From: Closterium sp. Naga37s-1
Taxonomy: Eukaryota > Streptophyta > Zygnematophyceae > Desmidiales > Closteriaceae
DNA length: 64,000 nt
Reading direction: 5' to 3'
Assembly (NCBI GenBank): GCA_947471745.1
Contig: CANJKZ010000084.1
Location: 1,100,501-1,164,500 of the forward strand
Program-made: the position numbers and the translations under genes
Notes under the pieces: generated by a model
What the model saw: the letters and a program-made list of their open reading frames with translations, nothing else
Database searches by the model: none
Told to the model about the DNA's origin: nothing
Shown here: in pieces, positions 1 through 10,532 of the stretch
Position numbering within the stretch: the first letter of the stretch is position 1
Layout of the letters: the number at the start of each line of letters is the position of its first letter

Positions 1-1490
1 TGGGGCCGAGGGGCCTAGGGGCCGCGGGGCCAAACAAGGGGCCGGGGGGGCCTAGGGGGGCCGAGGGGCCTAGGGGGCCGAGGGGCCAAACAAGGGGCCG
101 GGGGGCCGGGCGAAGGGCTCTGAGTTGAGGCCGAGGGGCCTAGGGGCCGCGGGGCCAAACAAGGGGCCGGGGGGCCTAGGGGGGGGCGAGGGGCCAATCA
201 CACGGGGTCGAGGGGCGGGGCCGAGGGGCCAATCAAGGGGCCGGGGGGCCGGGCGCCGGGCTCTGAGGTGGGGCCGAGGGGCCTAGGGGCCGCGGGGTCA
301 AACAAGGGGCCGGGGGGCCTAGGGGGGCCGAGGGGCCTAGGGGGCCGAGGGGCCAAACAAGGGGCCGGGGGGGGGGGGTGGGCGGGCGCCGGGCTTTGAG
401 GTGGGGCTGAGGGGCCTAGGGGCCGTGGGGCCAAACAAGGGGCTGAGGGGGCCTAGGGGGGCCGAGGGGCCTAGGGGGCCGAGGGGCCAAACAAGGGGCC
501 GGGGGGCCGGGCTCCGGGCTTTGAGGTGGGGCCGAGGGGCCTAGGGGCCGCGGGGCCAAACAAGGGGCCGGGGGGGCCTAGGGGGGCCGAGGGGCCTAGG
601 GGGCCGAGGGGCCAAACAAGGGGCCGGGGGGGGCGGGCGCCGGGCTTTGAGCTGGGGCCGAGGGGCCAAGGGGCCGCGAGGCCAAACAAGGGGCAGAGGG
701 GGATCCTAGGGGGGCCGAGGGGCCTAGGGGGCCGAGGGGCCAAACAAGGGGCCAGGGGGCCGGGCTCCGGGCTTTGAGGTGGGGCCGAGAGGCCTAGGGG
801 CCGCGGGGCCAAACAAGGGGCCGGGGGGGGCCTAGGGGGGCCGAGGGGCCTGGGGGGGCCGAGGGGCCAAACAAGGGGCCGGGGGGCCGGGCGCCGGGCT
901 GTGAGGTGGGGCCGAGGCGCCTAGGGGCCGCGGGGCCAAACAAGGGGCCGGGCGCAGGTGTTGTCGGGCCGGGGCTAGATGCGGGGCCGGGCGCTGGGCG
1001 AGGGACTGAGCCGGGCGCGGGCGTAAGGTACGGGGCCGGGCGCTGGGCTAGGAACGGGGCCTAGCGCGGGCTAGGTACGGGGCCGGGCACTGGCAGGAAC
1101 GGGGCCGGGCGCTGGGCAGGTACGGGGCTGGGCGCTGGGAAGGTACGGGGCCGCGCGCTGGGCAGGTACGGGGCCGGGGCGCGGGCTAAGTACGGGGCTG
1201 GGCGCGGGCGTCATACGGGCCTGGCGCGGGCTAGGTACGGGGCCAGGCGCTGGCGACAGACGGGGCCGGGCGCGAGCTAGGTACGGGGCCGGGCGCTGGC
1301 TAGGGTCGGGGCCGTGCGCTGGGCTAGGTACGGGCCGGACGCGGGGCTAGGTACGAGCCGAGCGCGGGCGAGAGACGGGGCCGGGCGCGGGCAGGGTACG
1401 GGCCGGTCGCGAGGCTAGGTACGGGCCGGGCGCGGGGCTAGAAACGGGGCCGAGCGCGAGGCTAGGTACGGGCCGAGCGCGAGGCTAGGT
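1..1490 (-). repeat. GC-rich tandem-repeat block, copia leader type
   Basis: Low-complexity block. Bases 1-950 are variants of ggggccgaggggcctagggg with spacers such as ggccaaacaagg; bases 950-1490 are variants of gctaggtacgggccgggcgc. The first type matches the leader of the copia element at 45458-52875, the second (inverted) the leader of the copia at 15974-23275. It is therefore read as leader DNA of a minus-strand copia copy. Long open frames across it on both strands are products of composition and are not called as genes. Confidence 0.7.
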
Positions 1491-2050
1491 ATGGGCCGGT
1501 CGCGGGCGTCGACGGGGCGCGGGCTAAGCTCAGCATGCTCAAGCTCAGCACCCCCAGGCTCAGAACCCCCAGACTCAGCACCCCTAGGCTCCACACGCTC
1601 AGGCTCAGCACCCCCAGTCTCCGCACCCTCAGACTCAGCAACCCCAGGCTCAGCACCCCCAGGCCCCGCACCCGCAGGCTCAGCACCCCTAGCAGCACCA
1701 GAGTCGACTGCTACCTCGACCGGCTCGACAGGGTCTACCTGGGACACACCTGAGGGGGCGGGACCCTGAGGGGGGAGGGGGTCTACCGGAGGAGCACCTG
1801 GTGCTAGGAAGAGTGGCGGGGAGGGGAGAGGGGTAGTGCGGTAGGGAAAGAGATGGTAGTAAGATACCGACTCATCAAACGTGACGTCCTGAGAGGACAG
1901 AACACGACACGAGGTGGGGTGGTAGAACTGCCACCCAGGTGCGTCAGGGGGGAAGCCAAGGAAGACGCAGGGAACGGCACAGGAGGACAGCTTGTCCGCG
2001 GAAGTATCGCGGACAAAAGCTCGAGATCCCCAGACACGGAACACAGAGGC
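1491..2050 (-). pseudogene. Copia integrase C-terminal fragment and repeat linker
   Basis: Minus-strand frame with the copia integrase C-terminal core (FRVWGSRAFVRDTSADKLS..., then CVFLGF, GWQFYHPTS and SQDVTFDESV). It is followed by a Pro-rich stretch and degenerate acidic/Gly repeats (GGAEPGGAESEGA type) that in complete copies link integrase to reverse transcriptase. The catalytic core and everything upstream are missing because an LTR starts at 2061. On the other side the linker runs directly into leader-type repeats, so this is a chimeric fragment and not a gene. Confidence 0.8.
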
Positions 2051-2060
2051 ATCCTATATG

Positions 2061-2190
2061 TGTCAAACTTATATGCTGTAGTTTATCTAGGCTGTAGTGG
2101 GATAGTTCATATAGGGTACAACACTTTTAGGTTTCCTACTTGTACCCACCTGCTTCCTAGTTCATTCATTCCTTCCCTTAGATTCTGACA
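2061..2190 (+). repeat. Copia 5' LTR (TGTCAAAC subfamily)
   Basis: 130 bp, starts TGTCAAACTTATATGCTGTA and ends TCTGACA. Internal block ggtacaacactttt and tacccacctgcttcctag match the LTR at 60297-60424. A primer-binding site follows immediately. Confidence 0.85.
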
Positions 2191-2210
2191 TGGTATTCTG
2201 AGCAGGTTCC
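2191..2210 (+). other. Primer-binding site (initiator Met tRNA type)
   Basis: TGGTATTCTGAGCAGGTTCC directly follows the LTR. It resembles the plant copia site TGGTATCAGAGC with a few changes. A GGGCCCACC motif lies at 2232-2240. Confidence 0.75.
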
Positions 2211-2289
2211 CGTGTGGGAACGTTTTTTTTAGGGCCCACCACGATCATTTTTTTTTCTGCCCTGCCCGAAGCGCGCTTTGCGCCTGCCT

Positions 2290-2750
2290 CACCCTACCGT
2301 CGCGGCCCCTACTGCCGTCGCGGCCCCTGCTGCAGTCGCGGCCCCTGCTGCCGACGCGGCCTCTGCTGCCGTCGCGGGTCCTACTGCCGTTGCGGCCCCT
2401 GCTGCCATAGCGGCCCCTGTTGCCGACGTGGCCTCTGCTGCCGTCGCGGCCCCTACTGCCGTTGCGGCCCCTGCTGCCGTCGCAGCCCCTGCTGCCGTCG
2501 TGGCCCCTGCTGCCGACGCGGACCCTGCTGCCATCGCGGCCCCTGCTACAATCGCGGCCCCTACTGCTTTCGCGGCCCCTGCTGCCGTCGCGACCCCTAC
2601 TGCTGTCGCGGCCCCTGCCGTTGCGGCCCCTGCCGTCGCAGCCCCTGCTATCGTGTCCCCTGCCGTCGCGGCCCCTTTGCTGTCGCGGCCCCTGCAGTCA
2701 CGGCCCCTGCTGTCGCGGCCCTGCCCTGCACCCGCCCCTGGTAAGCACCT
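2290..2750 (+). repeat. 18-bp tandem repeat leader
   Basis: About 25 diverged copies of gcggcccctgctgccgtc. The block occupies the untranslated leader between the primer site and the coding region. Ala/Pro/Arg/Cys-rich open frames here on both strands are treated as repeat artefacts. Confidence 0.8.
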
Positions 2751-2933
2751 GCGCCGCCCTTCTGCGCCGCGCCACCAGGAGCTGAGCCAAGCCGCCCAGC
2801 CGAGCCGCACCGCCCAGCCGAGCCGCGCCGCCCACCGAGCCGCGCCGCTCTGCCGAGCCGGGCCGCCCTACCGAGCCGCGCCGCCCTACCGAGCCGCGCC
2901 GCCCTACTGAGCCACACTGCACCTACTGAGGCC

Positions 2934-3901
2934 TTGCACACTTTCACACTTGACTCTGGTGCTTCGTGCTCTTTCTTTCGAGACAGCACCACCCTCACGC
3001 CGCTCAGACGGCCTGTCGCAGTCTCCCTGGCTGACCCCTCTGGGGGCCCAGTCCTTGCGCACTCTTCCACGGTTCTACCGTGTCCTGCGGCCCCGTCGGG
3101 CTTGCTGACGGGACTCCACCTCCCCTCGTTCTCTACGAACCTGGTGAGTGGAGCTGACCTCCAGGACGCGTGGGTTGACCAGTTCACCCCTGGAGGTCAG
3201 CATGTGACCCACTGCACTTGCTCTCGGACGGGCCGCCACCTGGCCACGTTCACCCGTCGGCCTGGGTCGAGTCTGTACACACTGACTACTGCGTCTCCTC
3301 CGGTCTCTGCGTTTGGTCAGGTAGCCGCGTCTAGTCAGGTGTTTGCTGCCGTGTCCAGGTCTAGTCCTGCGTCTACCCCCTGCTCGTGTCGTCCTCCGTC
3401 ACACGAGACTCTCCTTTGACACCACCGCCTTGGTCACCCCTCCCTGCCTCGTCTTCGAGGTATGGCCTCCCGTACCCTTGTCTCGGGACTACCCCGGTCC
3501 CTCCCTCCCCTTCCTCTGGGGCCTGCCCCTACCTGTGTTCCTTGTGTCGAGGGCCGGCAGCGCGCCGCTCCTCACTCCTCCACGTTCCCTCCGACAGAGG
3601 CTCCTCTGCAGACTCTTCACATGGACGTGTGGGGCCCAGCCCGCGTCCGTGGACAGGGTCACGAGCGTTACTTCCTGCTGGTCGTTGACGACTACTCGCG
3701 TTACACCACACTCTTCCCCTTGCGCAACAAGGGTGAGGTCCCTGAGGTGTTGATTGACTGGATCCGCGGTGCCCGTCGCCAGCTCAGCGAGTGTTTCGGC
3801 TCGGACCTTCCTGTTCTGCGTCTGCACTCAGACAGAGGTGGTGAGTTTTCCTCCGACCTCCTGAGGGCCTTCTGTCGTGCGGAGGGCATCCGACCCCTCT
3901 A
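2934..3901 (+). pseudogene. Copia protease-integrase fragment
   Basis: Starts within the protease: ALHTFTLDSGASCSFF carries the aspartic protease DSGA motif. A frameshift near 3390-3420 moves into the integrase frame, which has the LLWHH..HPSLPRLRG zinc-binding start, HMDVWGPARV, the VVDDYSRYTTLFPL core and HSDRGGEFSSDLL. The frame is cut at 3901 before the catalytic glutamate region. It encodes no complete enzyme. Confidence 0.85.
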
Positions 3902-3934
3902 CAGCCTAGACAGACTATAGTATATATGTTTGAC
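3902..3934 (-). repeat. Inverted LTR terminal fragment
   Basis: The reverse complement starts TGTCAAACATATATACTATA and continues GTCTGTCTAGGCTGT. This is the first 33 bp of the TGTCAAAC LTR subfamily, inverted and butted against the truncated integrase. Confidence 0.7.
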
Positions 3935-4262
3935 AGCTCTCGGTTCTCGCGGCCGTCTGCACCATCGCGAAAAGGAAAGTTGCGAAAATTGGCCTCCGAA
4001 GATTTTTCTGCGTAAACCTTGCGTACAGGTTGCGGAAAGTTGCGAAAAAACAACATACGAAAATCGCAACGTTCAGTACACTAGTTCCGAAGAGGCACAC
4101 CGAAGCGAAATTGTCATCCCAAAGTTGCTTTTCCGTCAAACTTTTCGCATCAGTCGATGTCGCGCGGTTGAGAGAGTTTGCATGCGGCTTTGCAGAGTTT
4201 ACATGGTTTTCATAGTTTCGCCTTATGTCCTATGTCTGCAGCACCAAGTCATGGTACCTTGG
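3935..4262. other. Unassigned AT/CG mixed spacer
   Basis: No gene recognised. The text is rich in short words such as gttgcgaaa and cgaaa, resembling the spacer at 13481-13716 and the non-coding interior of the element at 44351-54684. It is probably old non-coding element DNA or intergenic DNA. Confidence 0.4.
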
Positions 4263-4393
4263 TGTTAAGAGAATGAACGAGAATGAATGAACTATGAAAG
4301 AGTTGGGTACAAGTACTCACCCTAATTGGATTGTACCCCTTATGGGCTACCCCACTATAGCCTACAAAAATGTAAGCACTATACTTTCTGACA
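4263..4393 (-). repeat. Copia 3' LTR, minus orientation
   Basis: 131 bp, plus-strand view starts TGTTAAGAGAATGAACGAG and ends CTTTCTGACA. It is followed at 4394 by the purine tract complement (CACCCCCATAGG), which sets the orientation. No 5-bp duplication partner was found. Confidence 0.8.
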
Positions 4394-5126
4394 CACCCCC
4401 ATAGGCCAAGTGGGGGAGAACAAGGGGTCACAAGACCAGTCAAGAAAAGCAAAGCAAGCTCAGGGTGGATCACAAAGTCACCACACAGTCTGAGCAAAAG
4501 CAAAGGGCCACAAGGCCAGTTCACATGCAGAGTTATATAAAAGAGAACAAACTATACAGTGATCATACCCTAACAAGTGTAAGCATGCAGGTATATATAT
4601 AGATCACAATACAAGCAAATTCACATAGTGAGCAAGTGAGGCAAAGTAGGCACAAGGCCTAGCACATTAGAGAAGCGCTGATGATCACCAGGCGGAAGTG
4701 CCTTGGTGAATATATCAGCAGTGTTGGCCCTAGTGGCCACGTACGCAAGACGAAGCTGGCCACGCTACTGCAACTCTCGAGCAAGGAAGTATCGTAGAGC
4801 GATGTGCTTCGTTCTGTGCTCCAGTCTGTGCTCCCGACACAGCGCTTTGCTACTGTGTTAGGCCTTGTGCCTACTTTGCCTCACTTGCTTACTGCTTGAC
4901 TTTGCTTGTACTGTGATCTATATATATACCTGCATGCTTGCACTTGCTAGGGTATGATCACTGTATAGTTTGTTCTCTTTTATATAAATCTGCATGTGAA
5001 CTGGCCTTGTGGCCCTTTGCTTGTGCTCGGACTGTGTGGTGACTTTCTGATCCACCCTGAGCTTGCTTTGCTTTCTTGACTGGTCTTGTGACCACTTGTT
5101 CTCCCCCACTTTGCCTATGGGGGTGT
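4394..5126. repeat. Head-to-head copia 3' ends (large inverted repeat)
   Basis: Left arm 4394-4680 is the minus-strand 3' untranslated tail of a copia. Bases 4681-4843 continue as a minus-strand RNase H C-terminal fragment. From about 4845 the same tail reappears on the plus strand: the end of pol (FATVLGLVPTLPH-like ending LLTA), the tatatatacctgcatgcttg block, then the purine tract CTATGGGGGTG at 5116-5126. The arms are about 285 bp each and enclose about 165 bp of RNase H sequence. Confidence 0.8.
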
Positions 5127-6110
5127 GTCAAACTTATATGCTGGTCTCGGCCCCTTGGCCTCTAGGCCCCGGCCCCTTGGCCCGTCGTGCCCCTACTCCC
5201 CTCGGCCCCTTAGGCCCGTCGGGCGCCCATCACGGCCCCTTCGCCTGTCGCGCCCCTCGGCCCCGGCCCCTTAGGCCCGTCGCGCCCCTCCCACGGCCCC
5301 GCTTCCTAGGCCCCGGCCCCTTGGCCCGTCGCGCCCCTACGCCCCTCGGCCCCTTAGGCCCGTCGCGCCCCCACCACGGCCCCTTCGCCCGTCGCGCCCC
5401 TCGGCCCCGGACCCTTAGGCCCGTCGCGCCCCTCCCACGGCCCCGTTTCCTAGGCCCCAGCCCCTAGGCCCGTCGCGCCCCTCGGCCCCTTCGCCCCTAG
5501 GCCCCGGCCCCCTAGCCCATCGCGCCCCTAGGCCCGTCGCGCCCCTTAGGCCCGTCGCGCCCCTTAGGCCCGTCGCGCCCCTTAGGCCCATCGCACCCCT
5601 TAGGCCCGTCGCGCCCCTCTCACGGCCCCGTTTCCTAGGCCACGGCCCCTTGGCCCGTCGCGCCCCTAGGCCCGTCGCGCCCCTCGGCCCCTTCGCCTCT
5701 AGGCCCCGGCCCCCTGGCCTATCGCGCCACCACCACGGCCCCGTCTCCTAGGCCCCGGCTCCTTGGCTCGTCGCGCCCCTTGGACCCTTGGCCCCCAGAC
5801 ACCTCGGCCCCTCGGCCCCTCGGCCCCTCGGCCCCTCGCCTCTTGACACCAGGCACCTCGGCCCCTCGCCCCTTGGCCCCTCGGCCCTGTGGCCCCTCCT
5901 GTTTGGCCCCTCGGCCCCTAGCCTTGGCCCCTCGGCCCCCACCCTCGTGTTTGGCCCCTCGGCCCCTAGGCCCCTCGGCCCCGCCCCTCGGCCCCTCGGT
6001 CCCTAGGCCCCTTGGCCCCTCGGCCTCGTGTTTGGCCCCTCGGCCTCGTGTTTGGCCCCTCGGCCCCGCCACCCTCGTGTTTGGCCCCTCGGCCCCTAGG
6101 ACCCTCAGCC
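5127..6110 (+). repeat. 17-bp LTR stub followed by C-rich leader repeats
   Basis: 5127-5143 is the first 17 bp of an LTR (TGTCAAACTTATATGCT) placed correctly after the purine tract. It then breaks into C-rich repeats: ggccccttaggcccgtcgcg variants to about 5740, then cggcccctcggcccctagg variants to 6110. The second type is the same as at 1-950 and 51660-51960 (inverted there). It serves as the leader of the gag fragment at 6228. Confidence 0.75.
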
Positions 6111-6227
6111 CCGCCCTTTGGGCCCTTGGCAACTGCTTCTGCAACTGCTGCTACTGCTACTGCTACTGCTGCTCCTGCTGCTACTGCTGCTACTGCTGCT
6201 ACTGCTGCTCTTGAGTGCTGCACCACT

Positions 6228-6983
6228 ATGGCTTCGCTTAGAGTTCTAGCGTTCGATCATGAGGGCAGACCGGTTGCATTTGACACGTGGAACGATGATC
6301 TGCAACTGTACCTACTGGGCGATATTAATGGCAGTGTCTCACTGTTTGACCACGTGTCCGATGTCGCTCCAGCCCCTCCCGCCACAGTTGACGATGCGAC
6401 TCGTTCCCAGTGGCTGTCTCGTTACGCTACTGCCCGCTTAGCCATTCGCAACCACCTGCCGGTGGCCGAATGTACTCACTTTGGACAGCACAAGATAGCA
6501 CAGGCCCTGTACGACGCTGTCGTTGCTCGCTACTCCTCCCCTGCCACTGCTGCTCTAGGCAGACTGCTACTGCCCTACCTGTTCCCTGAGCTATCGGCTT
6601 TTGCCACCGTAGCGGATCTGGTTACCCACCTGCGCACTAGCGACACGCGCTACCGCGCTACCGTCCCTGCTGAGTTTCTTGCCACGAACCAGCCCCCCAT
6701 GTTCATCACCCTCTACTTCATAGTCTCTCGCATCCCTGACTCTCTTCGTTGTGTCAAGGACCACTTTCTCTCCCTTGACCCCACCTCCCTCACTATTGAC
6801 CTCCTCGAGCAGCATCTCCTCGCAGCTGAGACTAGTGCAGTTGCTGTAGGTGCTGCTCGTGGCACTACGCGCCCGCCCTTCTTTGAGGGGTGCTCCCCCT
6901 CCCCCCTTTCCCCCTCCTTCGCCTCTGCTGCTGCTGCAGACGTCTCTGTTACTGAGGACGTCGGTGCTGCTGCAGATGTCTAG
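6228..6983 (+). pseudogene. Copia gag N-terminal fragment
   Basis: Starts at the Met seen in all related copies, MASLRVLAFDHEGRPVAFDT. It continues through the conserved gag core (DDLQLYLLGD, ARLAIRNHLP, LYDAVVARYSSPATAALGRL, PMFITLYFIVSRIPDS, FFEGCSPSPL). It ends after 251 residues where the sequence inverts into minus-strand pol. The Gly-rich tail and zinc-binding motif are missing. A (CTG/CTA)n tract precedes the ATG. A longer upstream open frame (from 6012) is leader repeat. Confidence 0.85.
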
Positions 6984-6984
6984 A

Positions 6985-8778
6985 GCATCAGGGTCTCCCT
7001 CAGGGGCAAGCAGCATGGAAGCGAAATGAGGTACAGTAGCTACAAGATACTCAAAGTCCTCTTGCCTGTCGTCAAGGACGTCCGTGCCAAGAGCACACTC
7101 ACCCTTGACGGACGGAGGACAGTCAGACTCAGACTCAGCAACAAGACTAGCGGCGTAGTCGAGACGACAAGCGGCAGCAAATTCAACAAGCTCAGCAACT
7201 AGGGCAGACACAGCAGCGGACTCAAACGAAGGGTCAGTGACAACAGCGGCTAGAAGACGTGTGACAGCAGGATTGGCAGCACGAACCAAGTCAGACTCAG
7301 AGTCCGGACCGTCAGCAAGAGAGGATGTAGGAGGATACGGCAGGGGATCTCGCAGTGGAACAGAGGAAGGACGAAGTGACATAATGTGAGTGCCGCGGAC
7401 AGGAGGAGGACGCGGACGAAAAACACGACGACTAGTGCGAACAGCGCGAACAGGTGAGGCAGGATGAGACTCAGGCTCACGACGCTCTGTAAGAGAGTCT
7501 ATTTGCTCAGCGTAAGGAGAAGGAGCAGGCAGTGGGGATTCATGCTATAACTGTGGCTGCGACTGGTGAGGCGGTGGACACAGCAAGCTAGGAGTAAGGC
7601 CAGTAGAAGACGGGAGACTAAGAACCTGGCGAAGGACCGAGTCTGGTGGCGGCGGAGACGACGGTGGCGGCGGAACGAAATATGATCGCCGCTGCACAGT
7701 GCCTCCAGCACCAGTACCGCCAGCTCCAGCACCCCCAGCGCCAGCACCTCCAGCTCCAGGGTCTCCATCTCCATCGCCTCCAGCTCCAGCGCCTCCAGCG
7801 TTATTGCCTCCAGCTCCAGGGTCTCCAGCTCCAGCTCCTCTAGCTTGAGCGCCCCCAGCGCCAGTGTCTCCAGCTCCAGGGTCTACAGCTCCAGTACCTC
7901 CAGCTCTAGTGCCTCCAACACCACCAGCTTCGGCAGCTCCAGTACCTTGAGTACGAGCACCTCCAGGATCAGCAGCTCTTGCACCTCCGGGACCTCTAGC
8001 TCCAGCAGTAACTCTATTACCTCCAGGACTAGTAGCTCCAGCACCTCTTGCTCCAGCGCCTCCGGCGCCAATGCCTCCAGCTCCAGGGTCTCCAGCTCTA
8101 GCGCCTCCAACACCACCAGCTCCGGCAGCTCCAGCACATCCAGGACCAGCAGCTCTAGCACCTCCGGTACCTCCAGCTCCATCAGGAACTCCAGCACCTC
8201 CCGGACGAGTAGCTCCAGCACCTCCAGCTCCAGTGCCTCCAGCGGCAGGGCCTCCAGCTCTTGCAGCGCCACTCCTAAGGCGTGTGCGCTAAGCAAACCA
8301 CTCGCGCAGCTGCTGCGGTGAGAGAGGCTCCCGCCGGTGAGACAGTCGTGGCGAGGCACCCGCATGACCTCCGGCAGACGCAGTACCTTTAGGCTCAGCA
8401 CCCCCAGACTCCGCACCCTCAGACTCAGCACCCCCAAACTATGCACCCTCAGTCTCAGCACCCCCAGGCTCCGCACCCTCAAGCTCAACACCCCTAGACT
8501 CCGCACCCTCAGACGCAGCACCCCTAGGCTCCGCACCCCCAGGCTCCGCACTCGCAGGCTCAGCACCCCCAGGCTCCGCACTTGCAGGCTCAGCACCCCC
8601 AGACGCAGCATCCCTAGCAGCACCTGAGTCTACAGTGACCTCGACAGGCTCAGCCAGGGGGAGTGGGTCTACCTGAGACACACCTGAGGGAGCAGGACCC
8701 TGAGCCTGGAGCGAGGAAGAGAGGGGCAGTGCGGTAGGGGAAGAGACGGTAAAAGGGAACCGACTCGTCAAACGCGAC
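6985..8778 (-). pseudogene. Copia integrase-RT linker fragment
   Basis: Minus-strand reading: SRFPFTVSSPTALPL, QGPAPSGVSQVDPLP, then tandem 10-residue repeats of the GGAEPASAEP type, Gly/Ala-rich stretches, and the pre-RT segment with ADGPDSESD, AACRLDYAASLVAES, KGECALGTDVLDDRQEDFE and FASMLLAPEGDPDAL. The frame shifts several times. No catalytic motif remains. Confidence 0.75.
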
Positions 8779-8783
8779 GTCCT

Positions 8784-9013
8784 TGTCGGAATATAATTAC
8801 ATACATTATATTATAACTGCTTGTAGTGTAGACTTAATGTAGTTTCTAAACTTGTTTGGTGGTGCACCTCTCTCTTCTCCTTGCATATATGTTTCCAACT
8901 TTCTATAGTGAAACCCCTCCTTTCTCGATTTTCCTCTTTCTTCAATTCTCTCGACACTCAAGCTATGCCTCCTAAGCCTAAACCTAGTTTCCTAGGTGCT
9001 TAGTATTTTTACA
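8784..9013 (+). repeat. Element B 5' LTR
   Basis: 230 bp, starts TGTCGGAATATAATTACATA, ends TTTTTACA. By eye about nine differences from the 3' copy. Confidence 0.92.
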
Positions 9014-9539
9014 TGTTATCAGAGTGAGGTTCTACCTAGGACCTAATTTCATGGGCCCACCCTTCACGTCCGCTAATGTGCCCTTCTGCTGCCCGTCGCG
9101 CGCCCCGGGCGCCCGTCGGTTTTCTGCCCGTCGTGCGCCCCGAGCGCGCGCGTCGATTTTCAGACCGTCGCGCACCCCGGGTGTGCGTCTCTTTCATGCC
9201 CGTCGTGCGCCCCGGGCGCACGACGGTTTATTGCTCGTCGTGCGACCTGCTGTTGCCCGTGCCCCTTCACCGCCCCCCCTTCTCCTCCATCCCCCTGCTG
9301 ATCGTGCAGCAAAGGGGGGAGGATTTGGGGGTGGCGGGGGTGGTGAACAACGGTGTCCTGCCCGTCGCTCGCTCTGCTGTCGCCCGCGCGGCTCCTACAC
9401 CGCCCCCCCCGCCCCCTTTCTTCTCCATCCCCCTGCTGCGCGTGCAGTAGGGGAGGATGGAATGGGGGTGGCGGGGGTGGCGAACGACGGTCTCCTGCCT
9501 ATCGATCGCCCTGTTGTCGCCCGCGCGGCTCCTACACCG

Positions 9540-9570
<31 letters not shown>

Positions 9571-10297
9571 CCCCCCCCCCCCCTCTTCTTCTCCATCCCC
9601 CTGCTGCGCGTACAGCAAGGGGGGGGAGGGTATGGGGGTGGCAGGGGTGGCGAACGACGGGTTCCTGCCCGTTGCGCACCCTGCTGTCGCCCGAGCAGCT
9701 TCTACACCACCCCCCACCCGCCTCCCCCCTTTTTCTCCTCCATCCCCCTGCTGCGCGTGCAGCACTGGGGGGGAGGGTATGGGGGTGGCGGGTGTGAGTA
9801 GTCAGCCGCCCACCACCTCCTCCTCTCTCTCCCTGCCGCACTTGATGTTGTGTTGGGAGAGGGGGGGGAGCTTGGAGATTAAGGGGGTGGCAGGAAGGGA
9901 TCTGCAGCACCAGGGGTGTGAAAGGGAGGTTTGGGGAAATGTGGGGAGGTGAAGGGGGGTGAACGCCGCGAAGCCAGCAGCTCCAGTCGCCCGTGAGACC
10001 GTTGCGCCAGTTGCTCGTGAGCCTGTTGCTCCTCTCGCCCATGAGTCAGTTGCTCCTGCCGCTCGCTTAGCCGCGGAGCCAGTTACTCCAGTTGCCCCTG
10101 TGCCACTTGCTCCATTTGCCAGTGAGCCAGTAGCTACAGTTGCCCGTGTGCCAGCAGCTTCAGCCGCCACCCACCACCTCCTCTCCTCTCATGGTCCTTC
10201 CTCCCCTTCATTGCCCTCTCCTTCCACCGCTGCGCCTGGTGTACCCCTTCAGGGGTTGTTCTGCACATGGTTCTTCACTGCAGGCAGTTAGGGGGTG

Positions 10298-10527
10298 TGT
10301 CGGAATATAATTACATACATTATATTATAACAGTCTGTAGTGTAGACTTAATGTAGTTTCTAAACTTGTTTGGTGGTGCACCTCTCTCTTCTGCTTGCAT
10401 ATATGTTTCCAATTTTCTATAGTGAAACCCCTCCATTCTCGATTTTCCTCTTGCTTCCATTCTCTCGACACTCAAGCTATGCCTCCTAAGCCTAAACCTA
10501 GTTTCCTAGGTGCTTAGTATTTTGACA
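10298..10527 (+). repeat. Element B 3' LTR
   Basis: 230 bp, starts TGTCGGAATATAATTACATA, ends ATTTTGACA, then the target duplication GTCCT. Confidence 0.92.
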
Positions 10528-10532
10528 GTCCT

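Larger units (their letters stand above)
2061..3901 (+). mobile_element. Truncated Ty1/copia element
   Basis: Starts with a complete 5' LTR (2061-2190), primer site and leader, then jumps to protease and integrase. All of gag and everything after the integrase catalytic core is missing. It sits inside the integrase of the minus-strand copia fragment to its left. The five bases before the LTR are ATATG; no matching right-hand duplication is visible because the 3' end is lost. At 3902 the sequence switches to an inverted LTR fragment. Confidence 0.8.
8784..10527 (+). mobile_element. Non-autonomous LTR retrotransposon (element B)
   Basis: Complete 1744-bp insertion. It has 230-bp LTRs at both ends, primer site TGTTATCAGAGTGAGG right after the 5' LTR, purine tract AGTTAGGGGGTG right before the 3' LTR, and perfect 5-bp target duplications GTCCT at 8779-8783 and 10528-10532. 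The interior is GC-rich with Pro/Ala/Arg-rich open frames and poly-C runs (9541-9580) and has no gag, protease, integrase or RT motif. The interior near 9600-10150 resembles (inverted) the element at 23999-26622, so the two belong to one non-autonomous family. Confidence 0.92.

Noticed and set aside
2214..2910. Cys/Arg-rich and Ala-rich proteins at 2214-2910
   Set aside because: They are 18-bp leader repeats read in different frames; the region lies between an LTR primer site and the protease.
9024..10290. Pro/Ala/Arg-rich open frames as a real protein of element B
   Set aside because: They span poly-C runs and low-complexity repeats, are open in several frames at once, and hold no gag, protease or RT motif.
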